The notes: generated by a model not told the origin, from the letters alone. DNA of 7,508 nt from Bradyrhizobiaceae bacterium (GCA_947475855.1 CANJPN010000305.1:1-7508), one strand, 5' to 3'; counted from the first letter of the stretch, positions 1-6,302 are shown. Numbers and translations are program-made.

Positions 1-1562
1 GCCCAGCGCGGGTCTTTTTCGCGTCCGAGTTCCTCGAGGTAGGTCCACGAGAACAGCCCGGTGTCGTGCCCGTCGTCGAACATGATGCGCACGGCGTAAT
101 TACCCACCGCCCGCAACTCTTTGATCTTCACGTTGCGCTTTTTGCCGACCGTGACCCGCTGGCTCGGGCTATGCCCCTGCACTTCCGCCGAAGGGCTCAT
201 CACCCGCAGCATTTCCGCCGACAGATCGTAGGTGGAGCCGCCTGCAAACGAGACCTTGAGATACGACTTGTCCCCCGCGACCTCGAGCTGTGGCGGCTCG
301 GCAGCCGCCCCCTTTCCTGCCAGTAGACCAGCCCAGATATTGGCTGCGATTTCCCGGAACGCTTTCGCATTCGGGCTATCGGGCTGTGTCGCCACCACCG
401 GCTTGCCGGTATCCGACAACTCCCGGATCTCGATGTGCAGGGGGATCGCGCCGAGAAACGGCACGCCGATCCGCTCCGCCTCGTGCTCCGCACCGCCATG
501 GCCAAAGATTTCCGAACGCTCCCCGCACTTCGGGCAAAGAAAGTAGCTCATGTTCTCGACGATGCCGAGCACCGGCACATCGACCTTCTGGAACATCGCG
601 AGCCCCTTGCGCGCGTCGATCAGCGCAAGGTCCTGCGGCGTACACACGATGACGGCGCCGGACAGCGGCGTTTGCTGGGCGAGGGAAAGTTGGATGTCCC
701 CCGTGCCTGGCGGCATGTCGATCACGAGAACGTCGAGGTCGCCGCCCTCGCCTGGCCAGTCGAAGTCGCGCAGCATCTGATTGAGCGCCGACGTCACCAT
801 CGGCCCGCGCAACACCAGCGGTGTGCCTTCGTCGACGAGCAGTCCCATCGACATCGCGCGCAGCCCATAGGCTTCGAGCGGCTGCAACTTCTTGTTGGCA
901 CCGACAGTCGGTTTGCCCGAGATCCCCAGCAGCTTCGCCTGCGATGGGCCATAGATGTCCGCGTCCATGATACCGACGCGAAGACCCATTTGCTTGAATG
1001 CCAACGCGACGTTGACCGCGACGGTCGACTTGCCGACGCCGCCCTTGCCGGAAGCAACCGCGATCAGGTGCTTTACGCCCGCGACGGCACCGGCCTTGCC
1101 AGCACCACCAGTTGCGGAACCAGCCGGCCGTCCAGGCCCCGGACCATGAGAGTGTCCATGAGCGTGACCATGCGCATGACCATGGTCGTGCGAATGCGCA
1201 GGCGCCGGAGGCGAACCAGCGGGCTTCGCTCCCGCTCCGCCAGCAGCCCGCGCAGCTGCAACTCGCGGGCTCTCTGCCCGCGTCTGGCTCGGCGCGGAAG
1301 GCGCCTTGCCGCCAACTCGGTCAGCCGTCAGCACGACCGTCGACGACACCACACCAGGCAGCTCGGAAGTCACCTGCTGCGCCGCTTCCCGCAATGGATC
1401 GAGTTCCGCGGCACGTTCCGGCGGCACCGTGATCGAGAATGATACACGGCCATCCCGGATGACGATTTCCGAGACGAGCCCGAGATCGACGATGTTGCTC
1501 TCGAGATCCGGGCCGCGAATGCGCTTGAGTGCCGTGATGATCTGCTGCTGCGTGACGGACAT
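1..1562 (-). CDS. mrp: Mrp/ApbC-type Fe-S cluster carrier ATPase fused to a DUF971 domain (3' end off the window)
   Basis: Predicted cytoplasmic P-loop ATPase of the Mrp/NBP35 family, which binds an Fe-S cluster transiently and passes it to apoproteins. The frame is open from the ATG at 1562 to the left edge, giving 520 visible residues. Residues 1-85 form a MIP18/DUF59 domain (begins MSVTQQQIITALKRI). Residues 86-165 are an Ala/Pro/Gly linker with a His tract at 123-139. The deviant Walker A motif GKGGVGKS lies at 172-179, followed by MDADIYGPSQ and DMPPGTGD. The cluster-ligand pair CPKC is at 343-346. From about residue 424 the protein continues into a DUF971 (GBBH-like N-terminal) domain with FDDGHDTGLFSWTYLEEL near the edge. 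An AGAGG ribosome site sits 5 nt before the ATG. It diverges from the TRAP genes. Ordinary bacterial Mrp proteins stop after the ATPase domain, so the DUF971 extension is notable. The family call is firm; the C-terminus is missing. Confidence 0.95.
   Translation of the reverse strand, partial: MSVTQQQIITALKRIRGPDLESNIVDLGLVSEIVIRDGRVSFSITVPPERAAELDPLREAAQQVTSELPGVVSSTVVLTADRVGGKAPSAPSQTRAESPRVAAARAAGGAGAKPAGSPPAPAHSHDHGHAHGHAHGHSHGPGPGRPAGSATGGAGKAGAVAGVKHLIAVASGKGGVGKSTVAVNVALAFKQMGLRVGIMDADIYGPSQAKLLGISGKPTVGANKKLQPLEAYGLRAMSMGLLVDEGTPLVLRGPMVTSALNQMLRDFDWPGEGGDLDVLVIDMPPGTGDIQLSLAQQTPLSGAVIVCTPQDLALIDARKGLAMFQKVDVPVLGIVENMSYFLCPKCGERSEIFGHGGAEHEAERIGVPFLGAIPLHIEIRELSDTGKPVVATQPDSPNAKAFREIAANIWAGLLAGKGAAAEPPQLEVAGDKSYLKVSFAGGSTYDLSAEMLRVMSPSAEVQGHSPSQRVTVGKKRNVKIKELRAVGNYAVRIMFDDGHDTGLFSWTYLEELGREKDPRW
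1143..1196 (-). other. His-rich linker tract inside mrp
   Basis: Eighteen codons in the mrp frame encode alternating His-X dipeptides (HSHDHGHAHGHAHGHSHG), with nine histidines. The tract lies between the MIP18 domain and the Walker A motif and is flanked by Ala/Pro/Gly-rich low-complexity sequence. Such tracts often bind metal ions (Ni, Zn, Co or Fe) in metallochaperones. A role in iron or metal handling here is inference; it could equally be a flexible linker. Confidence 0.85.
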
Positions 1563-1585
1563 TTCTGCCTCTGCCTCAAGAATCC

Positions 1586-1591
1586 AATATA
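1586..1591 (-). promoter_or_regulatory. Possible -10 element of mrp
   Basis: On the minus strand, TATATT stands 23 bases before the mrp ATG and matches a sigma-70-type -10 box well. No convincing -35 box is seen 16-18 bases further upstream. Transcription would begin near 1579 and leave a short leader carrying the AGAGG ribosome site. This is a weak call based on one hexamer. Confidence 0.3.
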
Positions 1592-1644
1592 GGCCGCCCA
1601 ACGTATGGACGGTTGACCACGCTCTGCCGGCAGGCGAGCTTGAC

Positions 1645-1672
1645 GGTCCAGATGGACCCATGGACATATGGG
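1645..1672. promoter_or_regulatory. Overlapping inverted repeats between mrp and the TRAP operon
   Basis: Two short dyads overlap here. GGTCCA-GA-TGGACC occupies 1645-1658 and CCCAT-GGACAT-ATGGG occupies 1657-1672. They lie in the divergent gap, upstream of the preferred TRAP start at 1760, next to a TTGACG hexamer at 1640-1645 that could be a -35 box, although no good -10 follows at normal spacing. A regulator-binding site controlling the transporter is possible. The arms are only 5-6 bp, so chance is a real alternative. Confidence 0.25.
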
Positions 1673-1759
1673 AACGGTGAACGCAAGATCAATTTGTCGG
1701 ATCGATCGCCGGTTGATCTCGACGAGACGCCGCCGCGGCGTGCAGCAACCGGGCTCGAC

Positions 1760-2398
1760 ATGGTTACAGTGCAAAGGGAGCGGACGCTCGTCCACGGCTT
1801 TCTCGCCGTGAGTGGCGCGATCGATCGCCTCAACCGGTCCATCAGCAGGATTGCCGTCTGGCTCGTACTGATCGCCTCGCTCGTCAGTGCGTTCAACGCC
1901 GCCTTCCGCTATTCCATCGGCACAATCGTCTCGCTGACCGACGAAGGCCGGGCGTTTCCCTGGCTGCAAACGCTGCTGCGCTGGTACGGCAACAATTCCA
2001 ACAGCTTCCTCGAAGCGCAGTGGTACATGTTCGCAGCCCTCGTGTTGCTGGGCGCCGGGCACACCTTGAAGGTCAACGAGCACGTCCGCGTGGACTTGTT
2101 CTACGGTTGGGTTTCGGAACGCACGCGCACCTGGATCGACCTCTTCGGCGCCGCCTTCTGTCTCGTGCCGATGTGCGTGGTCCTGATCTATTTCACCTGG
2201 CCCTGGTTCCTCGAAGCCTGGGCCAACAACGAGACCTCGCAGAACGCCGGCGGCCTGGTACGCTGGCCCGTTAAACTGCTCCTCCCCGTGGGCTTTTTCC
2301 TGGTGCTGCTGCAGGGCATCTCGGAAATCATCAAGTGCATTGCAGCCCTGACAACGGATTACGTGCGGGAGCACGCCTACGAGAAGCCGCTGCAATGA
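1760..2398 (+). CDS. dctQ: TRAP transporter small permease subunit (DctQ family, FcbT2-like)
   Basis: Small integral membrane subunit of a tripartite ATP-independent periplasmic (TRAP) transporter, which pairs with the large subunit to import an organic acid or similar solute using an ion gradient. Counting from the ATG at 1760 (212 aa), four hydrophobic segments lie near residues 31-53, 89-103, 127-150 and 169-196. The stretch with SFLEAQWYMFA and HTLKVNEHVRVDLFY is typical of the subgroup annotated as mannitol/chloroaromatic compound TRAP transporters (COG4665). The start is uncertain: the frame is open back to a TTG at 1613 and has another ATG at 1652, but the extra N-terminal residues are hydrophilic and unlike the family, and no clear ribosome site marks any of the three. 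The stop overlaps the next start as ATGA, implying coupled translation. The substrate cannot be told from sequence. Confidence 0.88.
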   Translation: MVTVQRERTLVHGFLAVSGAIDRLNRSISRIAVWLVLIASLVSAFNAAFRYSIGTIVSLTDEGRAFPWLQTLLRWYGNNSNSFLEAQWYMFAALVLLGAGHTLKVNEHVRVDLFYGWVSERTRTWIDLFGAAFCLVPMCVVLIYFTWPWFLEAWANNETSQNAGGLVRWPVKLLLPVGFFLVLLQGISEIIKCIAALTTDYVREHAYEKPLQ

Positions 2399-3891
2399 CC
2401 GAGCTGCTCAAGCACAACCTGGCACCATTGATGTTCGTCGGCCTCATCGTCGGGATGGGTGTCGGTTATCCAGCAGCCTTCTCGATCGCCGCGATTGGCC
2501 TGGGTTTCAGCCTCGTCGGTATCGAGCTCGGGCTTATTCGGCCCGACTTCATGGGCAATCTCACCTATCAACTGTACTCTGTGATCTCGAACGATCTGCT
2601 GCTTGCGATCCCTTTCTTCACCTTGATGGGCGCGATCCTCGAACGCTCAGGCCTTGCCGAAGACCTGCTGGAAGGCTTCGGCCAGCTCTTCGGCGGACTG
2701 CGCGGCGGCCTGTCTTACGCCGTCATCATCGTCGGCGCGGTGCTGGGTGCGATTACGGGCACGGTCGCGGCTTCCGTCATCGCCATGGGCATGATCGCGC
2801 TGCCCGTCATGATGAAGTACGGCTACTCGATCCGCCACGCCACTGGCGTCATCGCGGCGGCCGGGACCGTGACGCAGCTCGTGCCGCCCTCGCTTGTCCT
2901 GGTCGTCCTTTCCGATCAACTCGGCAAGTCCGTCGGGGACATGTACCTCGGTGCTATCGGGCCGAGTTTCATCCAGATCGGCTTGTTCTGCGTCTGGGTC
3001 TGGATCGTCACCATGATCTGGCCCGAAGCGGTGCCGGCGCTTCCGCCTGAGGCACGCACACTCAGGGGTTGGCCGCTGATCTGGAAATGCACGAAGGGAA
3101 TGGTGCCTTCGCTCGTCTTGATCTTCCTGGTGCTCGGTACGATCTTCATGGGCCTCGCGACCCCAACGGAAGCAGGCGCGATGGGCGTCGTCGGCGCGAT
3201 CGTGCTTGCCTGGATGAACGGACGGTTCTCGTGGCCACTGATGATCCAGGGCATGGAAGTCACCATGCGGATCACGTCGATGGTCGTGTTCATCCTCATC
3301 GGCAGCCGGATATTCAGCCTCGTTTTCCAGGGCATTGGCGGCAAGGAATGGATCGAGGGCATGCTGACCTCGCTCCCCGGTGGTCAGGTCGGCTTCCTCA
3401 TTTTCGTGAACATGTTCGTTTTCGTCCTCGCATTCTTCCTGGATTTCTTCGAGATCGCCTTCATCATCATTCCGCTTCTGGCTCCGGCAGCCGAAAAGCT
3501 GGGCATAGACTTGATCTGGTTCGGCGTGCTGCTCGGCGCGAACATGCAGACCAGCTTCATGCATCCACCATTCGGCTTCGCGCTGTTCTACCTGCGCGGC
3601 ATCGCGCCCAAGGAAGTCAAGAGTTCCGACATCTATTGGGGCGCAATCCCATGGGTGGGCCTGCAACTCGTACTCTGCGCCATTCTGATCCTCTGGCCTA
3701 AGTCGGTGACCTACTTCATCGACAAGCCAAAGCAGGACGGAACCAAGATCGAGATTCAGATCACGCCGCCGTCGTTCGGGTCAGGCGCCCCGTCATTCGG
3801 CACGTCCGGCGGCAATCCGTTCGGCGCACCTCAGAATTCGATCCCTGCCCCTCCTCCGGCCCCGATCATCGAACCCTTGAAGCAACAGTGA
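2395..3891 (+). CDS. dctM: TRAP transporter large permease subunit (DctM family, FcbT3-like)
   Basis: Large membrane subunit of the TRAP transporter, forming the solute and ion translocation path in the inner membrane. The product has 498 residues with about a dozen hydrophobic segments. Family hallmarks include the N-terminal MFVGLIVGMGVGYPAAFSI, the glycine/alanine-rich VGAVLGAITGTVAASVIAMG, the segment VPPSLVLVVLSDQLG, and the motif starting near residue 381 (GANMQTSFMHPPFGFALFYL), typical of the COG4664 subgroup. The ATG at 2395 overlaps the dctQ stop as ATGA; an in-frame GTG at 2335 is rejected because it would lie deep inside dctQ. Residues 443-498 form a Pro/Gly/Ser-rich hydrophilic tail beyond the last membrane segment. 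No periplasmic substrate-binding protein gene lies on either side, so the third component must be encoded elsewhere. The solute is unknown. Confidence 0.95.
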   Translation: MTELLKHNLAPLMFVGLIVGMGVGYPAAFSIAAIGLGFSLVGIELGLIRPDFMGNLTYQLYSVISNDLLLAIPFFTLMGAILERSGLAEDLLEGFGQLFGGLRGGLSYAVIIVGAVLGAITGTVAASVIAMGMIALPVMMKYGYSIRHATGVIAAAGTVTQLVPPSLVLVVLSDQLGKSVGDMYLGAIGPSFIQIGLFCVWVWIVTMIWPEAVPALPPEARTLRGWPLIWKCTKGMVPSLVLIFLVLGTIFMGLATPTEAGAMGVVGAIVLAWMNGRFSWPLMIQGMEVTMRITSMVVFILIGSRIFSLVFQGIGGKEWIEGMLTSLPGGQVGFLIFVNMFVFVLAFFLDFFEIAFIIIPLLAPAAEKLGIDLIWFGVLLGANMQTSFMHPPFGFALFYLRGIAPKEVKSSDIYWGAIPWVGLQLVLCAILILWPKSVTYFIDKPKQDGTKIEIQITPPSFGSGAPSFGTSGGNPFGAPQNSIPAPPPAPIIEPLKQQ

Positions 3892-3907
3892 GCCGGCGCG
3901 ATGAAAA

Positions 3908-3932
3908 GGGGCAGCCAGACACTGGCCGCCCC
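3908..3932. terminator. Hairpin terminator between converging dctM and DUF1150 genes
   Basis: The stem GGGGC-A-GCCAG pairs with CTGGC-C-GCCCC around an ACA loop, 10 bp with one internal A/C mismatch. Read on the minus strand, the stem is followed directly by TTTTC, the usual form of a Rho-independent terminator, so it should end the hsp20-DUF1150 transcript. Read on the plus strand, it follows the dctM stop by 16 bases, but its T-run (TTTTG at 3941) comes 8 bases after the stem, so it is weaker in that direction. Its placement between convergent genes supports a shared, two-way terminator. Confidence 0.75.
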
Positions 3933-3983
3933 CAATTCATTTTGTCTCGCAACGTGAAGACTGCCGCTCTGAATTCCACACAT

Positions 3984-4280
3984 TCAATGCAATGCGGCAA
4001 GTTCCAGCTCGTCACCAATGGCGTGACCCATCGCGGCCTGAAGTGAATCGGTCAGCGCGATAGGTGTTCCATCCGCTGCCTGAAGGGCGAACAACTGAAT
4101 GCCCGGCGGCAGATCATCGATCGCCGGATACATTTCCTTCGCTTCATCGGACGACAAAGCCTTGATATAGGCAACCTTGCCACCGCCGAGCGCAGCCAAC
4201 TCGCGTTGGCTCATTACGCCTTCCAAGTCTCTTGGAGTGATCCGAGAGCGCTTGGTCATGCTACGCCTTGATTCCTTCAT
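3984..4280 (-). CDS. DUF1150 family protein, downstream partner of Hsp20
   Basis: Small protein of 98 residues belonging to DUF1150, an alphaproteobacterial family of unknown function commonly found beside small heat-shock genes. Recognisable stretches are ALGGGKVAYIK (residues 30-40) and LFALQAADGTPIALTDS (63-79), ending in ELELAALH. The ATG at 4280 is chosen because AGGAG lies 7 nt upstream (TAGGAGTAGCGTCATG); the in-frame ATG at 4313 lacks such a site and adds 11 residues unlike the family. The first 20 residues are basic and polar. It lies 158 bp downstream of hsp20 on the same strand and is probably co-transcribed from the heat-shock promoter, ending at the hairpin near 3920. There is no signal peptide or membrane segment, so it should be cytoplasmic. 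A role with the chaperone is inferred from location alone. Confidence 0.85.
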   Translation of the reverse strand: MKESRRSMTKRSRITPRDLEGVMSQRELAALGGGKVAYIKALSSDEAKEMYPAIDDLPPGIQLFALQAADGTPIALTDSLQAAMGHAIGDELELAALH

Positions 4281-4375
4281 GACGCTACTCCTATGGGGGA
4301 AGCGGGCTGCCATGTAATCCGCGTGCCGAACCCTTATACGCTGATTCTAGTGAGGCAGTTTGGCCGCATTGGGGT

Positions 4376-4397
4376 TTTTTCGGTCACAGCCGAAAAA
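4376..4397. repeat. Perfect 8-bp inverted repeat in the hsp20-DUF1150 gap
   Basis: TTTTTCGG (4376-4383) and CCGAAAAA (4390-4397) are perfect complements around a 6-nt loop. The dyad falls in the untranslated gap between hsp20 and the DUF1150 gene. It does not look like a standard terminator, because the T-run is on the 5' side of the stem on both strands. It may be an RNA processing or stability element, or a protein-binding site; the function is unknown. Confidence 0.5.
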
Positions 4398-4438
4398 CAG
4401 GCCATCCGAAACAGTGGGTATTCCGCAGTCGGCTTCGG

Positions 4439-4876
4439 TCACGGTGGCTTCACCGGATTGCCGATTGAGATCGTGCGCACCATTTTCTGAGGCTCGAGGC
4501 GGACGAGATCGATCATCAACAGCCCACTGTCGAGATCAGCGGATCGAACCTCGATACCATCGGCCAGAACGAACGTCCGATGAAATTGCCGGGCAGCGAT
4601 CCCGCGATAGAGATACTCGCGATCTTGTTCGTCGATCTGCTTACCGCGAACGCTGAGTTGCTTGTCTTCGAGCGTGATCTCGAGCTGGTCGCGGGTGAAC
4701 CCGGCAACGGCCAGCGTGATACGCAGGGTCTCGACGCCCTGCTCGGACGCTTTCAAGCGCTCGATGTTGTATGGCGGGTAGCCCTCGCTGGCACCCTTTC
4801 CGAAGCGGTCGACCAACCGCTCTATTTCGTCGAAGCCGAGCAGCAAGGGGCTCGACAGCAGAGACATGCGTGCCAT
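4439..4876 (-). CDS. hsp20: Small heat-shock protein, Hsp20/alpha-crystallin family (IbpA-like)
   Basis: ATP-independent cytoplasmic chaperone that forms oligomers and holds unfolding proteins during heat stress for later refolding by the Hsp70 and ClpB systems. The product has 145 residues, the normal size. The short N-terminal arm ends at YPPYNIE (33-39), where the alpha-crystallin domain begins; this includes AVAGFTRDQLEITLEDKQL, a GLL triplet (118-120, the G-x-L of the domain), and the C-terminal anchoring motif I-S-I (136-138). The ATG at 4876 is preferred: AGAGGG lies 9 nt upstream. A second ATG at 4867 is possible. The frame stays open upstream to an ATG at 4963, but that stretch is the structured leader and lies after the promoter, so it is taken as untranslated. 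It is first in a unit with the DUF1150 gene and diverges from the TauE-like gene. Confidence 0.95.
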   Translation of the reverse strand: MARMSLLSSPLLLGFDEIERLVDRFGKGASEGYPPYNIERLKASEQGVETLRITLAVAGFTRDQLEITLEDKQLSVRGKQIDEQDREYLYRGIAARQFHRTFVLADGIEVRSADLDSGLLMIDLVRLEPQKMVRTISIGNPVKPP

Positions 4877-4975
4877 ATTCCAAGGCCCTCTAAAGAAGCG
4901 ACCTGCACAACCAAGAAGACGAACCCCTTTCGGGCATCCGGCCGGCGCGGGCCCCAGGGGCACCCACTCGCCGTC
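4877..4975 (-). promoter_or_regulatory. ROSE-like RNA thermometer in the hsp20 5' leader
   Basis: The leader between the predicted transcription start (about 4975) and the hsp20 ATG is about 99 nt and highly foldable. Hairpin 1 closes CGGCG (4973-4969) against CGCCG (4947-4943) with GC-rich pairing inside. Hairpin 2 is CCC-GAAA-GGG (4934-4925). The last hairpin (4904-4883) buries the ribosome site: AGG pairs CCU, C pairs G, and CUUC pairs GAGG across a UUUA loop, leaving an unpaired G within UCGCU. ROSE elements of rhizobial small heat-shock genes share this plan of several hairpins with a last one in which a U-Y-GCU stretch masks the Shine-Dalgarno site and carries a bulged G. Heating would open it and allow translation. 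The fold was worked out by eye; homology to ROSE is inferred. Confidence 0.6.
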
Positions 4976-4982
4976 ATTGGTA

Positions 4983-5010
4983 ATATGGTTTTCCGCCTTT
5001 CTGTTTCAAG
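4983..5010 (-). promoter_or_regulatory. RpoH (sigma-32) heat-shock promoter of hsp20
   Basis: On the minus strand, CTTGAAA (5010-5004) is followed after 14 bases by ACCATAT (4989-4983). This matches the -35 box CTTGAAA exactly and the -10 box CCCATnT at six of seven positions, with normal spacing. It also fits the alphaproteobacterial form CTTG-N17-CYTATnT reasonably well. Transcription should begin near 4975. Its position ahead of a small heat-shock gene makes the assignment strong. Confidence 0.8.
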
Positions 5011-5088
5011 CCATCGAGCCACAACTGTGCCATCCGCGCCACTACAACTCCGGCCAGGCGCTGTTTTCGCGGTGAGGAAGCCCCCATC

Positions 5089-5838
5089 GTGAGCTTCACC
5101 GCGAATGAAATTGCACTGCTGCTGCTCGGCGCCCTGCTGGGAGGCTTCACCAACGGCTTGACCGGCTTCGGCACGGCACTGACGGCCGTTCCGGTTTGGG
5201 TCCAGATCATGCCGCCACCGATGGCTGGCGCGCTCGGAGCCGCAGCCGGCGTCTCCGGCCAGATCCAGACTCTTCATCACATCTGGCACGCCATCGAATG
5301 GCGGCGCGTGGCGACGTTCGTCATCCCCGGCCTGGTCGGCGTCCCCGTAGGCACCTGGCTGCTGCCGATGATCGATGTCCGCCAGTTCAAGCTGGGTGTC
5401 GGTGCAATCCTCGTCGTATATTGCGGCTTCCAGTTGCTGTCCGCCCGCCTCGCCCGAACCGGAATTTCCACGCGCGGCGGCTTGCTGGCGGACATGGCGG
5501 TTGGTTTTGGCGGAGGCATCATGAGCGGTCTTGCCGGCCTTTCCGGACCACTCCCGATCATCTGGGCCACCTTCAAGCCGTGGTCGCGCGACGAAAAACG
5601 CGCACTGTTTCAGACCTTCAATTTCACGATCCTGTTCGCCACTGTTCTATCGAGCGCGATCGCAGGCCTCCTGCCGCGAGCCTTCTGGATCTCGCTGCTT
5701 CTCTGCGTGCCGGCCACCTTCATCGGAGTCCGCCTCGGCACCTTCGCCTACCGCCGCCTCGATGACCGCCGCTTCGATCGTGTCGTGATATCGCTGCTGT
5801 TCGCGGTTGGCGTCTCGTTGATCGCCCTGAACTGGTGA
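5089..5838 (+). CDS. TauE/SafE family membrane permease (anion or sulfite exporter-like)
   Basis: Inner-membrane transporter of the TauE/SafE family (PF01925). Characterised members have been linked to export of sulfite or organosulfonates, or to organic-acid export, but most are untested. The product has 249 residues and about eight hydrophobic segments. The two halves show the family's internal duplication: GGFTNGLTGFGT at residues 18-29 and GFGGGIMSGLAGLSG at 139-153. The GTG start at 5089 is supported by GAGGAA about 9 nt upstream; there is no better ATG. It diverges from hsp20, and the gap holds the heat-shock promoter on the other strand; no clear promoter for this gene is visible. It converges with the PilZ gene, with 38 bp between the stops. 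No sulfur-metabolism genes are nearby, so the substrate is open. Confidence 0.92.
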   Translation: MSFTANEIALLLLGALLGGFTNGLTGFGTALTAVPVWVQIMPPPMAGALGAAAGVSGQIQTLHHIWHAIEWRRVATFVIPGLVGVPVGTWLLPMIDVRQFKLGVGAILVVYCGFQLLSARLARTGISTRGGLLADMAVGFGGGIMSGLAGLSGPLPIIWATFKPWSRDEKRALFQTFNFTILFATVLSSAIAGLLPRAFWISLLLCVPATFIGVRLGTFAYRRLDDRRFDRVVISLLFAVGVSLIALNW

Positions 5839-5876
5839 TCCGGCAGTGGTGGCCACCCGCAGCCACCGCCGCGAAC

Positions 5877-6302
5877 TCAGCGCTTCGCCGACGCAGAGCC
5901 CAGTCGCCGCTGCGGCTTCGCCACTGTTTGGAACTGGCTCGTATAACGGATACCGAGACTGTCGCCGTGACGTCGCATGACCTTGCACTGGACAGACGTG
6001 TATTCCCGGCTCCGCATGACGACGATCCTGAAACTTTCCGGCAGGTCGTCCACGGTGACCGCGCTGCTTTTGTCGGCGAGTTGTAGCCTCGCCCCCGACG
6101 AAGAAGTGTCGCGGATCACGCAAGCCAGACCTTCCGGCATGCGATCGGCATAAATGTAAGCTGATATTGCTGATGGCTTCCGGGTGGCCCAGCGCTTGTT
6201 GGCATCCGATCCGGCAGCTTCCGACGTGGATTTGGCGCCGTTGCACTTCAGGCGGCTCGACCAATGAACGACTTTTGCTTCGCTGTTTGTCGGCGCGCTC
6301 AT
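5877..6302 (-). CDS. PilZ domain protein, predicted cyclic di-GMP receptor
   Basis: A 141-residue soluble protein with a single PilZ domain in its C-terminal two thirds. The c-di-GMP-binding signature is intact: RxxxR at residues 37-41 (RWATR) and D-x-S-x-x-G at 65-70 (DTSSSG), 23 residues apart, followed by beta-strand-like segments (GARLQL, FRIVVM, VQCKVMR, LGIRYTS). The first 35 residues are polar with no recognised domain, and no output domain is fused, so it probably works by binding a partner. The ATG at 6302 is supported by GGAGG 5 nt upstream. Stand-alone PilZ proteins of this kind are numerous in Rhizobiales and usually orphan in context; no motility, cellulose or cyclase gene lies next to it. 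The target process is unknown. Confidence 0.88.
   Translation of the reverse strand: MSAPTNSEAKVVHWSSRLKCNGAKSTSEAAGSDANKRWATRKPSAISAYIYADRMPEGLACVIRDTSSSGARLQLADKSSAVTVDDLPESFRIVVMRSREYTSVQCKVMRRHGDSLGIRYTSQFQTVAKPQRRLGSASAKR

Noticed and set aside
435..1442. A 335-codon plus-strand open frame
   Set aside because: It lies opposite the mrp coding frame, is extremely Arg/His-rich, and matches no family; it is an antisense shadow of a clearly recognisable gene in GC-rich DNA.
1370..2395. A 341-codon minus-strand open frame spanning mrp's start and dctQ
   Set aside because: It runs against two well-supported genes on different strands and its product has no membrane or domain features; long antisense frames are expected at this base composition.
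2647..3666. A 339-codon minus-strand open frame within dctM
   Set aside because: The product is rich in His, Asp, Glu and Arg, the typical antisense reading of a hydrophobic membrane protein gene; dctM is certain here.
4877..4963. N-terminal extension of Hsp20 starting at the ATG at 4963
   Set aside because: The 29 extra codons fall after the RpoH promoter in the strongly folded leader, are unlike Hsp20 N-termini, and the ATG at 4876 has a proper ribosome site.
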